Assembly (NCBI GenBank): GCA_035308965.1
Contig: DATGFN010000023.1
Coordinates: 339,174-403,173, forward strand
Source: DASYXZ01 sp035308965
GTDB taxonomy: Bacteria > Acidobacteriota > Terriglobia > UBA7540
Length of the DNA: 64,000 nucleotides
Direction of reading: 5' to 3'
Shown here: positions 33,447 through 42,237 of the stretch, in pieces
Position numbering within the stretch: position 1 is the stretch's first letter
Layout of the letters: each line of letters begins with the position of its first letter
The notes under the pieces: model-generated
Databases searched by the model: none
Told to the model about the DNA's origin: nothing
The model's input: only the letters and a program-made list of their open reading frames with translations
Position numbers and translations under genes: made by a program

Positions 33447-34520
33447 ATGATTCACAACACTCCAAAATTCTCTCTGCTTGCCCTTGGGTTCTTATTCTTA
33501 GTGGAGAGCATTGCTCCGCCGACACCCGAGCAATCCATCTCCCGCCCGCGGGCGTTCACGCGTTTCGAATTCAGCCAGGTTCACATGGGGACCGAATTCA
33601 AAATCGTCCTTTACGCGCCGGACGCGAACCTGGCGGCGCAAGCCGCGGATGCCGCCTTCCACCGCATCGCAATGCTTGATGCTATCATGAGCGATTACAA
33701 TCCGGGCAGCGAATTGATGCGCCTTTGCGGTCAGGCCGGCGGTCCTCCGGCGGTTGTCAGTAACGATTTGTTTCGCGTGATCGCCCATGCGCAACAATTG
33801 GCACAACAGTCTGATGGAGCTTTCGATATAACCGTTGGTCCGGTGGTTCGCCTCTGGCGGCAAGCGCGGATGAACCTCCAATTGCCTGACCCGAAGAGCC
33901 TGGCGCAGGCTCTGAAACTTGTGGGCTACAATAATCTCCGCCTCGATCCAAATAAAAAAACCGTGCAATTATTGAAGCCCGGGATGCTCTTGGACCTGGG
34001 TGGAATCGCCAAGGGTGACGCGGCGGACGAGGCCATAGCCGTCCTTCAAGCGCATGGAATTCAGAGCGCCCTGGTGGCCGGGGCGGGCGATATTCGAACC
34101 GCCGCACCTCCGCCCGATCGCACGGGATGGCTGATTGCCATCGCGCCCCTCGACTCCGCTGACAAATCAGCAGACCGTTTTTTCCTCCTTCATGATGGCG
34201 CAGTTTCCACTTCCGGCGACGCCGAACAGCACTTGGAGGTCGAGGGAGTCAGTTATTCTCATATCGTCAATTCCAAAACGGGTATGGGCCTGACCGGCCA
34301 TTCGAGCGTTACGGTTGTGACTTCAAAAGGGATAACATCGGACAGTCTGGCAACTGCCGTGAGTGTCCTTGGGCCCGAGCGAGGATTGGAGCTGATTAGA
34401 TCAGTTCCAGGAGCGGGCGCATTATTCGACGTGAAAACGGAGTCGGGCGTTCGTAGTTATACGGAGCATTTCCCGCCTTTAGTAGCATCCGATCAGGTGA
34501 GGGTTGATGGAAAGCGCTAA
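33447..34520 (+). CDS. apbE: FAD:protein FMN transferase (ApbE family)
   Basis: A 357-residue exported protein; the start at 33447 gives a signal sequence (FSLLALGFLFLVESIAPPTP). The ApbE domain shows HMGTEFKIVLYA, DAIMSDYNPGSELMRL, GAFDITVGPVVRLW, LDLGGIAKGDAADEAI and AVSTSGDAEQHLEVEGVSYS then HIVNSKTGMGL. ApbE transfers FMN from FAD to threonine residues of exported flavoproteins such as the Nqr/Rnf subunits, or handles flavins. No such target is encoded in the window. A longer upstream frame overlaps the divergent FGE-like gene and is rejected. Confidence 0.9.
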   Translation: MIHNTPKFSLLALGFLFLVESIAPPTPEQSISRPRAFTRFEFSQVHMGTEFKIVLYAPDANLAAQAADAAFHRIAMLDAIMSDYNPGSELMRLCGQAGGPPAVVSNDLFRVIAHAQQLAQQSDGAFDITVGPVVRLWRQARMNLQLPDPKSLAQALKLVGYNNLRLDPNKKTVQLLKPGMLLDLGGIAKGDAADEAIAVLQAHGIQSALVAGAGDIRTAAPPPDRTGWLIAIAPLDSADKSADRFFLLHDGAVSTSGDAEQHLEVEGVSYSHIVNSKTGMGLTGHSSVTVVTSKGITSDSLATAVSVLGPERGLELIRSVPGAGALFDVKTESGVRSYTEHFPPLVASDQVRVDGKR

Positions 34521-34540
34521 ATTCGAGGAAGAGAAAAATT

Positions 34541-34575
34541 GCAAATGGCAAATTTGGAATGGCAAATGGCAAATG
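34541..34575. repeat. Heptamer array after apbE
   Basis: Five tandem heptamers: GCAAATG, GCAAATT, TGGAATG, GCAAATG, GCAAATG. They begin 20 bp after the apbE stop. No inverted copy was found. Confidence 0.85.
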
Positions 34576-34685
34576 TTTAGAACCTAAAGACCTCATTTCC
34601 GGAAATTGGGGTTGGCGGGGAGCTTATCACTGAAAGGTGGCACGTGAGTACTCAGCCTCAATCCCTGCAAGGATCAGGGACCACG

Positions 34686-34748
34686 GACAATTGACTCCGG
34701 ACTCAGTACAATCGACTCCGGACTCCGGACAATAGTCTCCGGACTTTT
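34686..34748. repeat. Nine-unit heptamer array just upstream of the APC permease start
   Basis: Nine contiguous heptamers, mostly variants of GACTCCG (also GACAATT, GACTCAG, GACAATA, GTCTCCG). The array ends 9 bp before the ATG at 34758, where no Shine-Dalgarno is visible. The same unit recurs upstream of the RND pump gene at 44.1 kb. Confidence 0.85.
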
Positions 34749-34757
34749 TTCAACCCC

Positions 34758-36122
34758 ATGCCTGAACTGAATTCCAACCCGCACTTGCGCCGGGAGCTTG
34801 GATTGGTGCAAGCCACGGCTCTGGCCATTACGGACATGGTGGGGATTGGGCCGTACATTACTATCCCCCTCTTGCTGGCGACCATGGGCGGCCCGCAGGC
34901 GATGCTCGGATGGTTTCTGGGCGCGCTGCTCGCGTTCTGTGACGGTTTGGTTTGGGCCGAGCTCGGCGCCGCCATGCCCAAAGCGGGAGGCAGTTACAAT
35001 TATTTGCGGGAGGCTTACGGGCCGCTGGGGGCAGGCCGCTGGCTATCTTTCCTGATGGTTTGGCAGATTATATTCTCCGCGCCGCTGTCCGTGGCTAGTG
35101 GAAGCATCGGGTTTTCCAACTACCTCCATTACTTCCTGCCTAACCTGCCCAATTGGGGATTGAGGATTATCGCCGCGCTGTTTCCTTTGCTGCTGGTGGC
35201 GCTGCTTTACCGCAAGATCGGAGACATCGGGAAAATTTCCGTGGTTCTGGTGGCGGGCGTCCTGGGCGGCTGTCTCTGGATCGTGGTTTCGGGCGTTCCC
35301 CATTTGAGCGCGGCCCGCCTTTTTGATTTTCCTCCCGGCGCTCTCCAGTTGAACTGGGTTTTGTACGCGGGCCTCGGCCACGCCACGCTTTATGCCCTGT
35401 ATGACTATTTCGGATATTACAATGTATGTTATCTGGCGGAGGAAATTCGCGACCCGGGCCGGGTGATTCCCCGCGCCATCATGTTTTCCATCATCTCGGT
35501 GGGGACCATCTACGTCCTGATGACTGCCTCATTCCTGAGCGTGATTCCCTGGCGGCAGGTTCTCGAAAGCAAGTTTGTGGCCTCGCAATTCATCGAGATC
35601 CTCCAGGGCGCGCTGGCGGGGAAGGTGATGACGGTTCTGATTCTCTGGATCGCGTTTTCGTCCGCATTTTCCCTGCTCCTCGGCTACTCGCGCATTCCTT
35701 ATGTCGCGGCAACGGACGGCAACTTTTTTCCTATCTTCGCGCGCCTGCATCCGAAAGGAGAATTCCCTTTCGTTTCGCTGATTACGCTTGGCCTGATTGC
35801 CTCACTTTGCAGCCTGTTCCGGCTGTCGGACGTGATAGGAAGCCTGATCGCCACTCGCGTGCTTATTCAATACCTGCCCCAGACCATCGGTTTTTTTGTC
35901 CTGCGCTTTCGCCAGCCTGGATTGCCACGGCCGTTCCGAATGTGGTTCTATCCGCTTCCGGGAATTATTTCCATTGTTGGGTGGATGTATATTTTGGGAA
36001 CATCCAATGAAAAATCCTTATTGTTTGCTCTGGGGGTTTTCCTGGTAGGGACTTTGGCCTTTATGATTCGATCTAGGGTTCGCGGCGAATGGCCGTTTAA
36101 TACAGAAGGCAAAAGGCAGTAG
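34758..36122 (+). CDS. APC-family amino acid/polyamine permease
   Basis: A 454-residue membrane protein with about 12 helices. The N-terminal helix 1 motif is ITDMVGIGPYITIPLLLA, followed by the PKAGGSYNYLREAYGP stretch of the APC superfamily. Later segments (CYLAEEIRDPGRVIPRAIMF and FSLLLGYSRIPYVAATDG) fit amino acid antiporters or permeases. The substrate cannot be deduced. The C-terminal residues EGKRQ and the stop codon are encoded by a heptamer array. There is no visible Shine-Dalgarno; another heptamer array occupies that place. Confidence 0.88.
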   Translation: MPELNSNPHLRRELGLVQATALAITDMVGIGPYITIPLLLATMGGPQAMLGWFLGALLAFCDGLVWAELGAAMPKAGGSYNYLREAYGPLGAGRWLSFLMVWQIIFSAPLSVASGSIGFSNYLHYFLPNLPNWGLRIIAALFPLLLVALLYRKIGDIGKISVVLVAGVLGGCLWIVVSGVPHLSAARLFDFPPGALQLNWVLYAGLGHATLYALYDYFGYYNVCYLAEEIRDPGRVIPRAIMFSIISVGTIYVLMTASFLSVIPWRQVLESKFVASQFIEILQGALAGKVMTVLILWIAFSSAFSLLLGYSRIPYVAATDGNFFPIFARLHPKGEFPFVSLITLGLIASLCSLFRLSDVIGSLIATRVLIQYLPQTIGFFVLRFRQPGLPRPFRMWFYPLPGIISIVGWMYILGTSNEKSLLFALGVFLVGTLAFMIRSRVRGEWPFNTEGKRQ

Positions 36123-36124
36123 GC
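36104..36124. repeat. Heptamer array spanning the permease stop codon
   Basis: AGAAGGC, AAAAGGC and AGTAGGC follow each other; the TAG in the third unit is the stop codon of the permease. The same unit is found ten times at 43425-43494. Confidence 0.85.
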
Positions 36125-36156
36125 AAGGCGACAAAGACCGCGAATTATACCCGATT

Positions 36157-36170
36157 GCCCGCCGGCGGGC
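36157..36170. terminator. GC palindrome between convergent genes
   Basis: GCCCGCCGGCGGGC is a perfect 14-bp palindrome between the permease (plus) and methyltransferase (minus) genes. No T-run follows, so terminator function is only suggested by position. Confidence 0.45.
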
Positions 36171-36246
36171 CACTGACCTCGCCGTTGCTTCCCGGTTTCA
36201 GCGTTCTCGGGCCTATACTGGTTGAATAATAGGCTAAGTTAATTAC

Positions 36247-37035
36247 TTACGATGCCGGTTTCAGTGCCAGCAGAAATAAGCCTTCGTTGTGGGTGATCAG
36301 TATGTCCTCGCCCTGCGCTTTGGCGGAAAACCCGGCGCGATCTCCGGGAATGGATTCCTCCAGCAGTTTGCGCGCTTCCACGCGGCGCCTGTGGTCGGGT
36401 TCGAGGCCGGCCCGCAGCATCCAGGTATTAAAGGAGCGCTCGCGCCGCTTCAGGGATTGCCGTAGGATCTCAAGTCCGAGCGCGTCAAATATGGAAAGAA
36501 AAGTGGTGAGGCGGAGCGTGGAGGCATGGGACGGATCGCGCAGGCTTTCGATTCTATTCTGCAGTTCAAACTTCGGGTCGCTCTCCGGTGATAGGCAATC
36601 AATCACCATCATGCGGCCTTCCGGTTTCATCACTCGAACCATTTCCCGCAGCGCGAGTTCGGGCTTCGGCATGTGATGGATGGAACACTGGCATGACACC
36701 AGGTCAAACGCATGATCCGGGTAGGGCAATTGTTCGGCCTCACCACGGTCAAAACCGGCGTTCAAAATGTTCCGTTCACGTTGGAATTCACGGGCCTGAA
36801 GCAACATGGCCTGTGTCAGGTCCACGCCGCGCGCAAAGCCGACCCGCGCCGCCAAACCCAGAACTAGTTCGCCTGGTCCGCAAGCAACATCCAGCGTGAG
36901 TTCGCCCGCCTTGGGTTTAGCGAAGTCCACTTTCTCCGCCATAATCTCCGCAGTGTCGCGTGCAAGGGTCTTTGAAAACACCTCAACCGTTTTGGCGAAT
37001 TGTTTTTGGACAGCCTCTTTGTGTTTCTTGGACAT
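36247..37035 (-). CDS. Class I SAM-dependent methyltransferase
   Basis: A 262-residue protein of the UbiE/COQ5-like methyltransferase group. SAM-binding motif I is LDVACGPGELVLGLA, motif II includes GEAEQLPYPDHAFDLV, and the HHMPKPELALREMVRVMKPE segment is post-II/III. Length is normal. The substrate is unknown; no quinone genes accompany it. It faces the kinase gene divergently with 106 bp between. Confidence 0.88.
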   Translation of the reverse strand: MSKKHKEAVQKQFAKTVEVFSKTLARDTAEIMAEKVDFAKPKAGELTLDVACGPGELVLGLAARVGFARGVDLTQAMLLQAREFQRERNILNAGFDRGEAEQLPYPDHAFDLVSCQCSIHHMPKPELALREMVRVMKPEGRMMVIDCLSPESDPKFELQNRIESLRDPSHASTLRLTTFLSIFDALGLEILRQSLKRRERSFNTWMLRAGLEPDHRRRVEARKLLEESIPGDRAGFSAKAQGEDILITHNEGLFLLALKPAS

Positions 37036-37141
37036 GGGGCTAGAATGTTAGCTCAATTCAGGGTAGGGGAGAAGCTTTGAAAGCGGAGGGACCAGGCGAA
37101 CTTTGGCTTAATAGCGCAGGGCACGCGCGTTTTTTGAAATT

Positions 37142-39439
37142 ATGATCGGCCGGACGATTTCCCACTATCGCATTGAAGCAGAGCTCGGTAAGGGCGGCAT
37201 GGGGGTGGTGTATCGCGCTCACGACGTTCGCCTTCGCCGAAGTGTGGCCCTGAAAGTTCTCAGCACCGAGATGACGGACCAGCGAGTGCAGAAAACTCGC
37301 ATCATGGCGGAGGCGCGGGCCGCGTCTGCGCTCAACCATCCCGGAATTACCACTGTTTACGAAGTGGGCGAAGCGGATGACCAACTTTTCATCGTGATGG
37401 AATTGGTCACGGGGAGTACGTTACGCCAGGAGATCTCGAAAGGCCGCATGGATCCACAAGCCATATTGCGCATCGTAGGCCAGATTACAGAGGCTTTGGA
37501 GGCCGCGCACTCGCATGGAGTGGTCCATGGCGACATCAAGCCTGAGAATATCATCGTGCAGCCGGACGGTCGTGTAAAGCTCCTCGACTTCGGCATCGCC
37601 CGCGATACCTCGGCAGAAACAGTGACCATTGTCCAAGAGGACCCGTCGCAATCTGGTTCCCCGAGTGCCGGGCTAACCGGGACGCTGGCTTATATGGCGC
37701 CCGAACAGTTGTGCGGCGAGCCGGCTGAGCCGCGCTCTGATTTATATGCCCTGGGTGTTGTGCTTTATGAGATGTGCGCCGGACACCGCCCGTTTCCAGG
37801 TCCCACGGCCACGGCATTAATGGCCCAAGTGTTGAACGAGCCGCCGCCACCACTGGGCGCCATTCTTCCGAACTCCGCAGGGGAATTGGCGCGCATAGTC
37901 CATAAGCTGCTCGAAAAAAAGCCGGCGGCCAGGTACCAGTCGGCGCGCGAACTCAAGTCGGATGGCGCGAATTTGGCCCGCGATATTGAACGCGGTTTCG
38001 CGGCCCCCGCCGGCGTGGGAGGGAAGCGCGCGGTGGCGGTTCTGCCTTTCAAACTTTTGACACCGAACCCGGAAGACGATTACCTGAGCGTCGCCCTCGC
38101 CGACGCCGTCATCAACCAGTTGAGTTCGAGCGGCGACCTGCTGATTCGGCCCACCAGCACGGTGATGCGCTACAAGAGCCAGGCAGTTGACCCGCTGGTG
38201 GCGGCGCGCGAACTCAACGTGCAAGTGATTGTGGATGGGAGCATACAGAAAATCGGTCCCAAGTTGCGCGTGCTCGTGACGGCGTGGAACGCTCTGGACG
38301 GCACCACGATCGGCTCCTGCAAACACGATTCGGAAATAACCGACTTGTTCGGCCTGCAAGACAAGATGGCGGAAGAATTGTCAAGGGCGCTCGGGTCAAA
38401 GCGCGTGGCTGAATCCCCGAACGCACAGGAAAAGCCCACCGAGAATCCCATGGCTTATGAATTGTTTTTGCGGGCCAACGAGCGACTCTCGCGCCAGAAC
38501 AAATGGGACATCCGCACCGCTATCGAGATGCTCGAGAGCGCCACCAAGCTCGACCCACGTTTTACGGATGCCTGGGCCCGGCTGGCGGGAGCGTGCGTGA
38601 TTATGGCCGGAAATTGGGAGCCGGGACCAAGCCGGATACTTCAGGCGGATAAAGCTGTGAAGCGCGCCCTGGCTCTCGATCGGAACAATGCCAACGCCCA
38701 ATGGGCCCGCGGGCGAATTCTGTGGACCCCTGCCAAGAAATTTCAAAATCGTCAGGCGATGCGCGCTCTCGGTGATGCCCTGAGAATCAGCCCCGGGCAC
38801 GAGGACGCCCAGGTGTGGAAATGCCTGATCCTGCTCCACGTTGGATTGTTGGAGGAAGCGAAAGAGGGTTTGAACTCCGTGATGGCGGCGAACCCGGATA
38901 ATGTTTTCGCCCTCACCTTCCTCGGGCAGACCGACGTTTACATGGGGAGGCCCGACCAGGCGGAGGAGCGCTTTGCGCGAGCGTTAAGCGTCGATCCCGC
39001 CAGCTTATGGACAAACCTTTTCTCTCCTACCGCCCCCCTTTATTCGAAGCGGTGGGATCATGTCGAGGAAAAGATTCGTGTTTCGAGATCAGCGGGGCAG
39101 GATGATCCGATTCTGTCGAGCTATGAAGCATTGCTTTGGTCGCATCGCTGCGAGAAGCGGAAAACCGAGCAGGCTATCCGGCGGGCGCTCACAGGCAAGT
39201 CCCTCCTTCACACCCATCACACCTGGCATTACGCTGCCGGAGCCTACGCGGAAATTGGCAAGGTGAAGGATGCGATTGCCTTGTTACGCCGAGCGGCCAA
39301 CTTCGGCCTGCCCAATTACCCCGCGTTTCGCGACGACCCCTTTTTCTCCTCCCTCCACGGAGAACCTCAATTCCTGCGCCTGATGGCTGACTTGAAACGC
39401 GAGTGGACGAGCTATCAGCGCGAATTCGGCTGGCGATGA
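37142..39439 (+). CDS. Ser/Thr protein kinase with TolB-like domain and TPRs
   Basis: A 765-residue cytoplasmic protein with no membrane helix. Residues 1-275 are a Hanks kinase: glycine loop LGKGGMGVVY, K38, E57, catalytic HGDIKPEN with D131, and D149-F-G. The usual HRD arginine is glycine, which makes it a non-RD kinase, probably not controlled by activation-loop phosphorylation. Residues 295-420 form a TolB/FlgO-like N-terminal domain (AVLPFKLLTPNPEDDYLSVA), and the rest is TPR repeats (DAWARLAGACVIM, NANAQWARGRILW). This architecture is frequent in acidobacteria. Its targets are unknown; the FGE-like gene next door is a possible partner. Confidence 0.92.
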   Translation: MIGRTISHYRIEAELGKGGMGVVYRAHDVRLRRSVALKVLSTEMTDQRVQKTRIMAEARAASALNHPGITTVYEVGEADDQLFIVMELVTGSTLRQEISKGRMDPQAILRIVGQITEALEAAHSHGVVHGDIKPENIIVQPDGRVKLLDFGIARDTSAETVTIVQEDPSQSGSPSAGLTGTLAYMAPEQLCGEPAEPRSDLYALGVVLYEMCAGHRPFPGPTATALMAQVLNEPPPPLGAILPNSAGELARIVHKLLEKKPAARYQSARELKSDGANLARDIERGFAAPAGVGGKRAVAVLPFKLLTPNPEDDYLSVALADAVINQLSSSGDLLIRPTSTVMRYKSQAVDPLVAARELNVQVIVDGSIQKIGPKLRVLVTAWNALDGTTIGSCKHDSEITDLFGLQDKMAEELSRALGSKRVAESPNAQEKPTENPMAYELFLRANERLSRQNKWDIRTAIEMLESATKLDPRFTDAWARLAGACVIMAGNWEPGPSRILQADKAVKRALALDRNNANAQWARGRILWTPAKKFQNRQAMRALGDALRISPGHEDAQVWKCLILLHVGLLEEAKEGLNSVMAANPDNVFALTFLGQTDVYMGRPDQAEERFARALSVDPASLWTNLFSPTAPLYSKRWDHVEEKIRVSRSAGQDDPILSSYEALLWSHRCEKRKTEQAIRRALTGKSLLHTHHTWHYAAGAYAEIGKVKDAIALLRRAANFGLPNYPAFRDDPFFSSLHGEPQFLRLMADLKREWTSYQREFGWR

Positions 39440-39441
39440 AA

Positions 39442-39457
39442 GCCTGGCGCGCCAGGC
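39442..39457. repeat. 16-bp perfect palindrome after the kinase gene
   Basis: GCCTGGCGCGCCAGGC begins three bases after the TGA of the kinase gene. It could form a hairpin in the transcript. There is no T-run. Confidence 0.55.
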
Positions 39458-39666
39458 GATCGAAACACGGAAGCATCACCAAGTGGAATGTGGAATTGAG
39501 AGGATTCGACCCTTGCGCCCCGAGGCTGTCACAGCGAATCCAAATCCGGACACCACCTGGCTCCGGATAGCCTGTCACCAGGAATTAAAATGGTATAGAA
39601 TGCGGCTTCTTCCGGGGACTTAAACTTCGGACGCACAATGACCGCTTCGAGTGGGGGACTGGTCGT

Positions 39667-40443
39667 TTGACTAAAGACGCGGCAACATTGCAACCCGCGC
39701 AAGTCGCAGGTCGGATGGGTGAATCGAGTCCAGTCAACCAATTCGTTCTAATCCCGGCGGGGGAATACATGATGGGATGCGAGACGGGGCAGGACGAGGA
39801 ACGCCCGGTCCATCGTGTTTATGTGGACGCTTTCGAGTTGGCGGCTTGCCAAGTTCGCAACCGCGATTACGCCATTTTCCTTGAGTCCACGGGGCACCCC
39901 GCGCCCAAGCATTGGAATGACGAGGATTTCAATCATCCCGACCAGCCGGTGGTGGCCGTGAATTGGAATGAAGCGGTCAAGTACTGTGATTGGTTGAGCA
40001 CTTGTGATGGCCACAAGTACCGCCTGCCCACCGAAGCTGAGTGGGAGCGCGCGGCGCGCGGCGGCCGCGAGGGAGCACTTTATGTTTGGGGTAATGAAGC
40101 GCCTCATGCATGGCCGTCATACCTCCGGCGCTGGGGCGGTGAGGTCAATGGACCGCTTCCCGTTGGACTCGATTCGCCCAACGCCTTCGGCCTTTATGAC
40201 ATCGGCGAAAACGTTCACGAATGGTGCGCGGACTGGTTCGGCAGAGATTATTACGCTCACTCGCCGGCGAGAAATCCGCGCGGTCCGGAATTGGGCCAGC
40301 GGCGCGCTTCTCGTGGAGGTTCATGGCGCCACCAGATTAAAGTAAGCCGCTGTGCTGCGCGCTCGAGCATTCCGCCGACTTTGGAATACGCCGATTATGG
40401 TTTTCGCATCGCCCGGGACATTTCGATAAGCAATGCAAATTGA
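39667..40443 (+). CDS. FGE/SUMF1-domain protein
   Basis: A 258-residue soluble protein made almost entirely of the FGE-type domain: LIPAGEYMMGCETGQDEERP, QPVVAVNWNEAVKYCDWLST, RLPTEAEWERAARGG, NAFGLYDIGENVHEWCADWF and ASRGGSWRHQIKVSRCAARS. No signal peptide is seen. A TTG start at 39667 is assumed, with GGGGGAC about 10 bp upstream; an internal ATG at 39715 is the alternative. The active-site cysteine pair of true FGE is not clear, so catalytic activity is unproven. It follows the kinase gene on the same strand; kinase/FGE-like pairs are common in this kind of genome. Confidence 0.85.
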   Translation: MTKDAATLQPAQVAGRMGESSPVNQFVLIPAGEYMMGCETGQDEERPVHRVYVDAFELAACQVRNRDYAIFLESTGHPAPKHWNDEDFNHPDQPVVAVNWNEAVKYCDWLSTCDGHKYRLPTEAEWERAARGGREGALYVWGNEAPHAWPSYLRRWGGEVNGPLPVGLDSPNAFGLYDIGENVHEWCADWFGRDYYAHSPARNPRGPELGQRRASRGGSWRHQIKVSRCAARSSIPPTLEYADYGFRIARDISISNAN

Positions 40444-40470
40444 GTACATCCAAACCTCGAGGGAAAACCT

Positions 40471-41469
40471 ATGCCTGAGCTTCGCCATAATATCCTGACC
40501 AATCAATGGGTGATCATTGCCACCGAACGCGCCAAGCGTCCGGAAGAATTTGCCAAGAAGACGAAAGAGAAGAAGGTGATTCCCTCTTTTGTGCCCACCT
40601 GTCCCTTTTGTCCCGGCAATGAGAAGTTGACCCCACCGGAGACCTTCATTATTCCCGAGGGCAACAGCTGGCGGATTCGTGTCTCACCCAACAAGTTTGC
40701 CGCGCTTTCCTACGTTGGTGAAAAGGAGCGCGTCATTCAGGGAATTCGCCGCACCATCTCGGGCGTGGGGATTCATGAGGTGATCATTGAAACGCCGGAT
40801 CACAGCCTGACCACCGCCTTGCTGGCGGACAACCAGGTTGAGTCCATAATCGAAACTTATCTGAATCGGTTCAAATTCGCATCGGCTGACCCTCGTGTCG
40901 AACAAGTGACAATTTTCAAGAACCACGGCGAGGCGGCGGGCACTTCCCTGGAGCATCCCCACTCACAAATGATCGCCACACCTGTGATCCCGTCCCAGAT
41001 TCGCGACCGGCTGATCAATTCCATCAGGCATTTTGACGAGTTTGGAGAGTGTATCTTCTGCCGGGTCCTGGAAGTGGAACTGAAGGAAGCTGTGCGAATT
41101 GTTTATGAGACGGAACACTTTGTGTCATTGGTCCAGTTTGCTTCCATGACGCCTTTTTCCATGCTCATCATGCCCCGCCGGCATATGGCTTGCTTCACGC
41201 AGATCAGTGATGCCGAGGCCGCTGACCTGGCCCGTAACCTTCGCGTGACCTTGGCCAAGCTTTATCACGGGCTCGCTGATCCTGACTTCAATTACATTAT
41301 TCGCACAGCGCCCATTGAGAATACCGGCGTCAGGTATTACCACTGGTACGTCAGTGTCATTCCCCGCCTTACCCGGGCGGCAGGCTTCGAGCTCGGCTCC
41401 GGAATGTTTATCAATGTTTCGCTTCCGGAAGAAAATGCCCGCTTCTTGCGAGAAGTGAAGATCGACTAA
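40471..41469 (+). CDS. galT: Galactose-1-phosphate uridylyltransferase
   Basis: A 332-residue HIT-superfamily nucleotidyltransferase. The N-terminus shows ELRHNILTNQWVIIATERA, a zinc site with C44 and C47 (CPFCPGN), NHGEAAGTSLEHPHSQ with the catalytic H162-P-H164, and a second half with FCRVLE and HWYVSVIPRL. It converts galactose-1-phosphate and UDP-glucose in the Leloir pathway. ADP-glucose phosphorylases of the same family look similar, and galK or galE are not nearby, so the substrate is likely but not certain. The ATG lies 27 bp after the FGE-like gene. Confidence 0.87.
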   Translation: MPELRHNILTNQWVIIATERAKRPEEFAKKTKEKKVIPSFVPTCPFCPGNEKLTPPETFIIPEGNSWRIRVSPNKFAALSYVGEKERVIQGIRRTISGVGIHEVIIETPDHSLTTALLADNQVESIIETYLNRFKFASADPRVEQVTIFKNHGEAAGTSLEHPHSQMIATPVIPSQIRDRLINSIRHFDEFGECIFCRVLEVELKEAVRIVYETEHFVSLVQFASMTPFSMLIMPRRHMACFTQISDAEAADLARNLRVTLAKLYHGLADPDFNYIIRTAPIENTGVRYYHWYVSVIPRLTRAAGFELGSGMFINVSLPEENARFLREVKID

Positions 41470-41512
41470 TGCAAGCCAATCGCACCCTGCAATAATTCCA
41501 AGATTGATTTCT

Positions 41513-41538
41513 CCCCTCTCCCCCTCGCGGGAGAGGGG
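41513..41538. terminator. Strong GC hairpin downstream of galT
   Basis: CCCCTCTCCC (41513-41522) and GGGAGAGGGG (41529-41538) are perfect complements around CCTCGC, about 45 bp after the galT stop. The following GCCGGGGGTGAGGGGGT is a well-known companion of this dispersed palindrome in many environmental genomes. It may end transcription or stabilise the mRNA, but there is no T-run. Confidence 0.6.
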
Positions 41539-41767
41539 CCGGGGGTGAGGGGGTCCTGAACCCCATCACCGCTCTCCGAATTAAATCCCCGCAACTTTTT
41601 TCCACATTTCGCCAACCATATTAACTTTGCATCGTCTAACCAGTTTGAGCCGGCCGCTGCTTGGAAGGCAGGGCAAGGTCAAAAACACGAGATTCATTGG
41701 AACAAAAAGGGTTGACCGACGTATTCAATAGAGAGTGGATTTGAATCAAGGCGTGAGAGGTATACTC

Positions 41768-42034
41768 ATGATCCTCCGACTAAATGCTGCGACACAGGTC
41801 GAGAATCAGCGAAACTACCCCGCTGAAATAGTCGAGCGGCTTCGCCTGCTCCTGATCGGCGGAGCAACCGCATACGCGGACATCCACCGGGAAGACTTCT
41901 ATGATGTCGTAGACGGCCCTCGCGTCTATTTCATCCACATTTCGCCAACCACCCACAATGTGATCCTGCTGGCCACCTGGCTCAACGAAAGCCGGGTAAA
42001 TAAGGAAAAAGGCCTGGCCGGATGCGCCGCGTAG
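41768..42034 (+). CDS. Small hypothetical protein
   Basis: An 88-residue soluble protein. The start at 41768 (MILRLNAATQVENQRNYPAE) follows GAGAGG with about 9 bp spacing. The middle, IVERLRLLLIGGATAYADIH then REDFYDVVDGPRVYFIHISP, looks like a small mixed alpha/beta fold. No family is recognised. Bases 41539-41767 upstream hold no gene. Confidence 0.6.
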   Translation: MILRLNAATQVENQRNYPAEIVERLRLLLIGGATAYADIHREDFYDVVDGPRVYFIHISPTTHNVILLATWLNESRVNKEKGLAGCAA

Positions 42035-42237
42035 AACGCCGTTCGATTTTCCTTAAGCGGACCCACCCTGCAATTCCGAGCACGAACCGGGAAGAAGCTT
42101 CCTGCCTTGCGATTCATTCAACCGCAAATTATAGTTTCTGTTGCCTGATTCCAAGCATCAGATGAAAGTAGATTCAGAGCCGAAAAAATGAGAAAATGTA
42201 ATACTCAAGGCGGAAAAGCACGAATTCAAGGTGAGGA

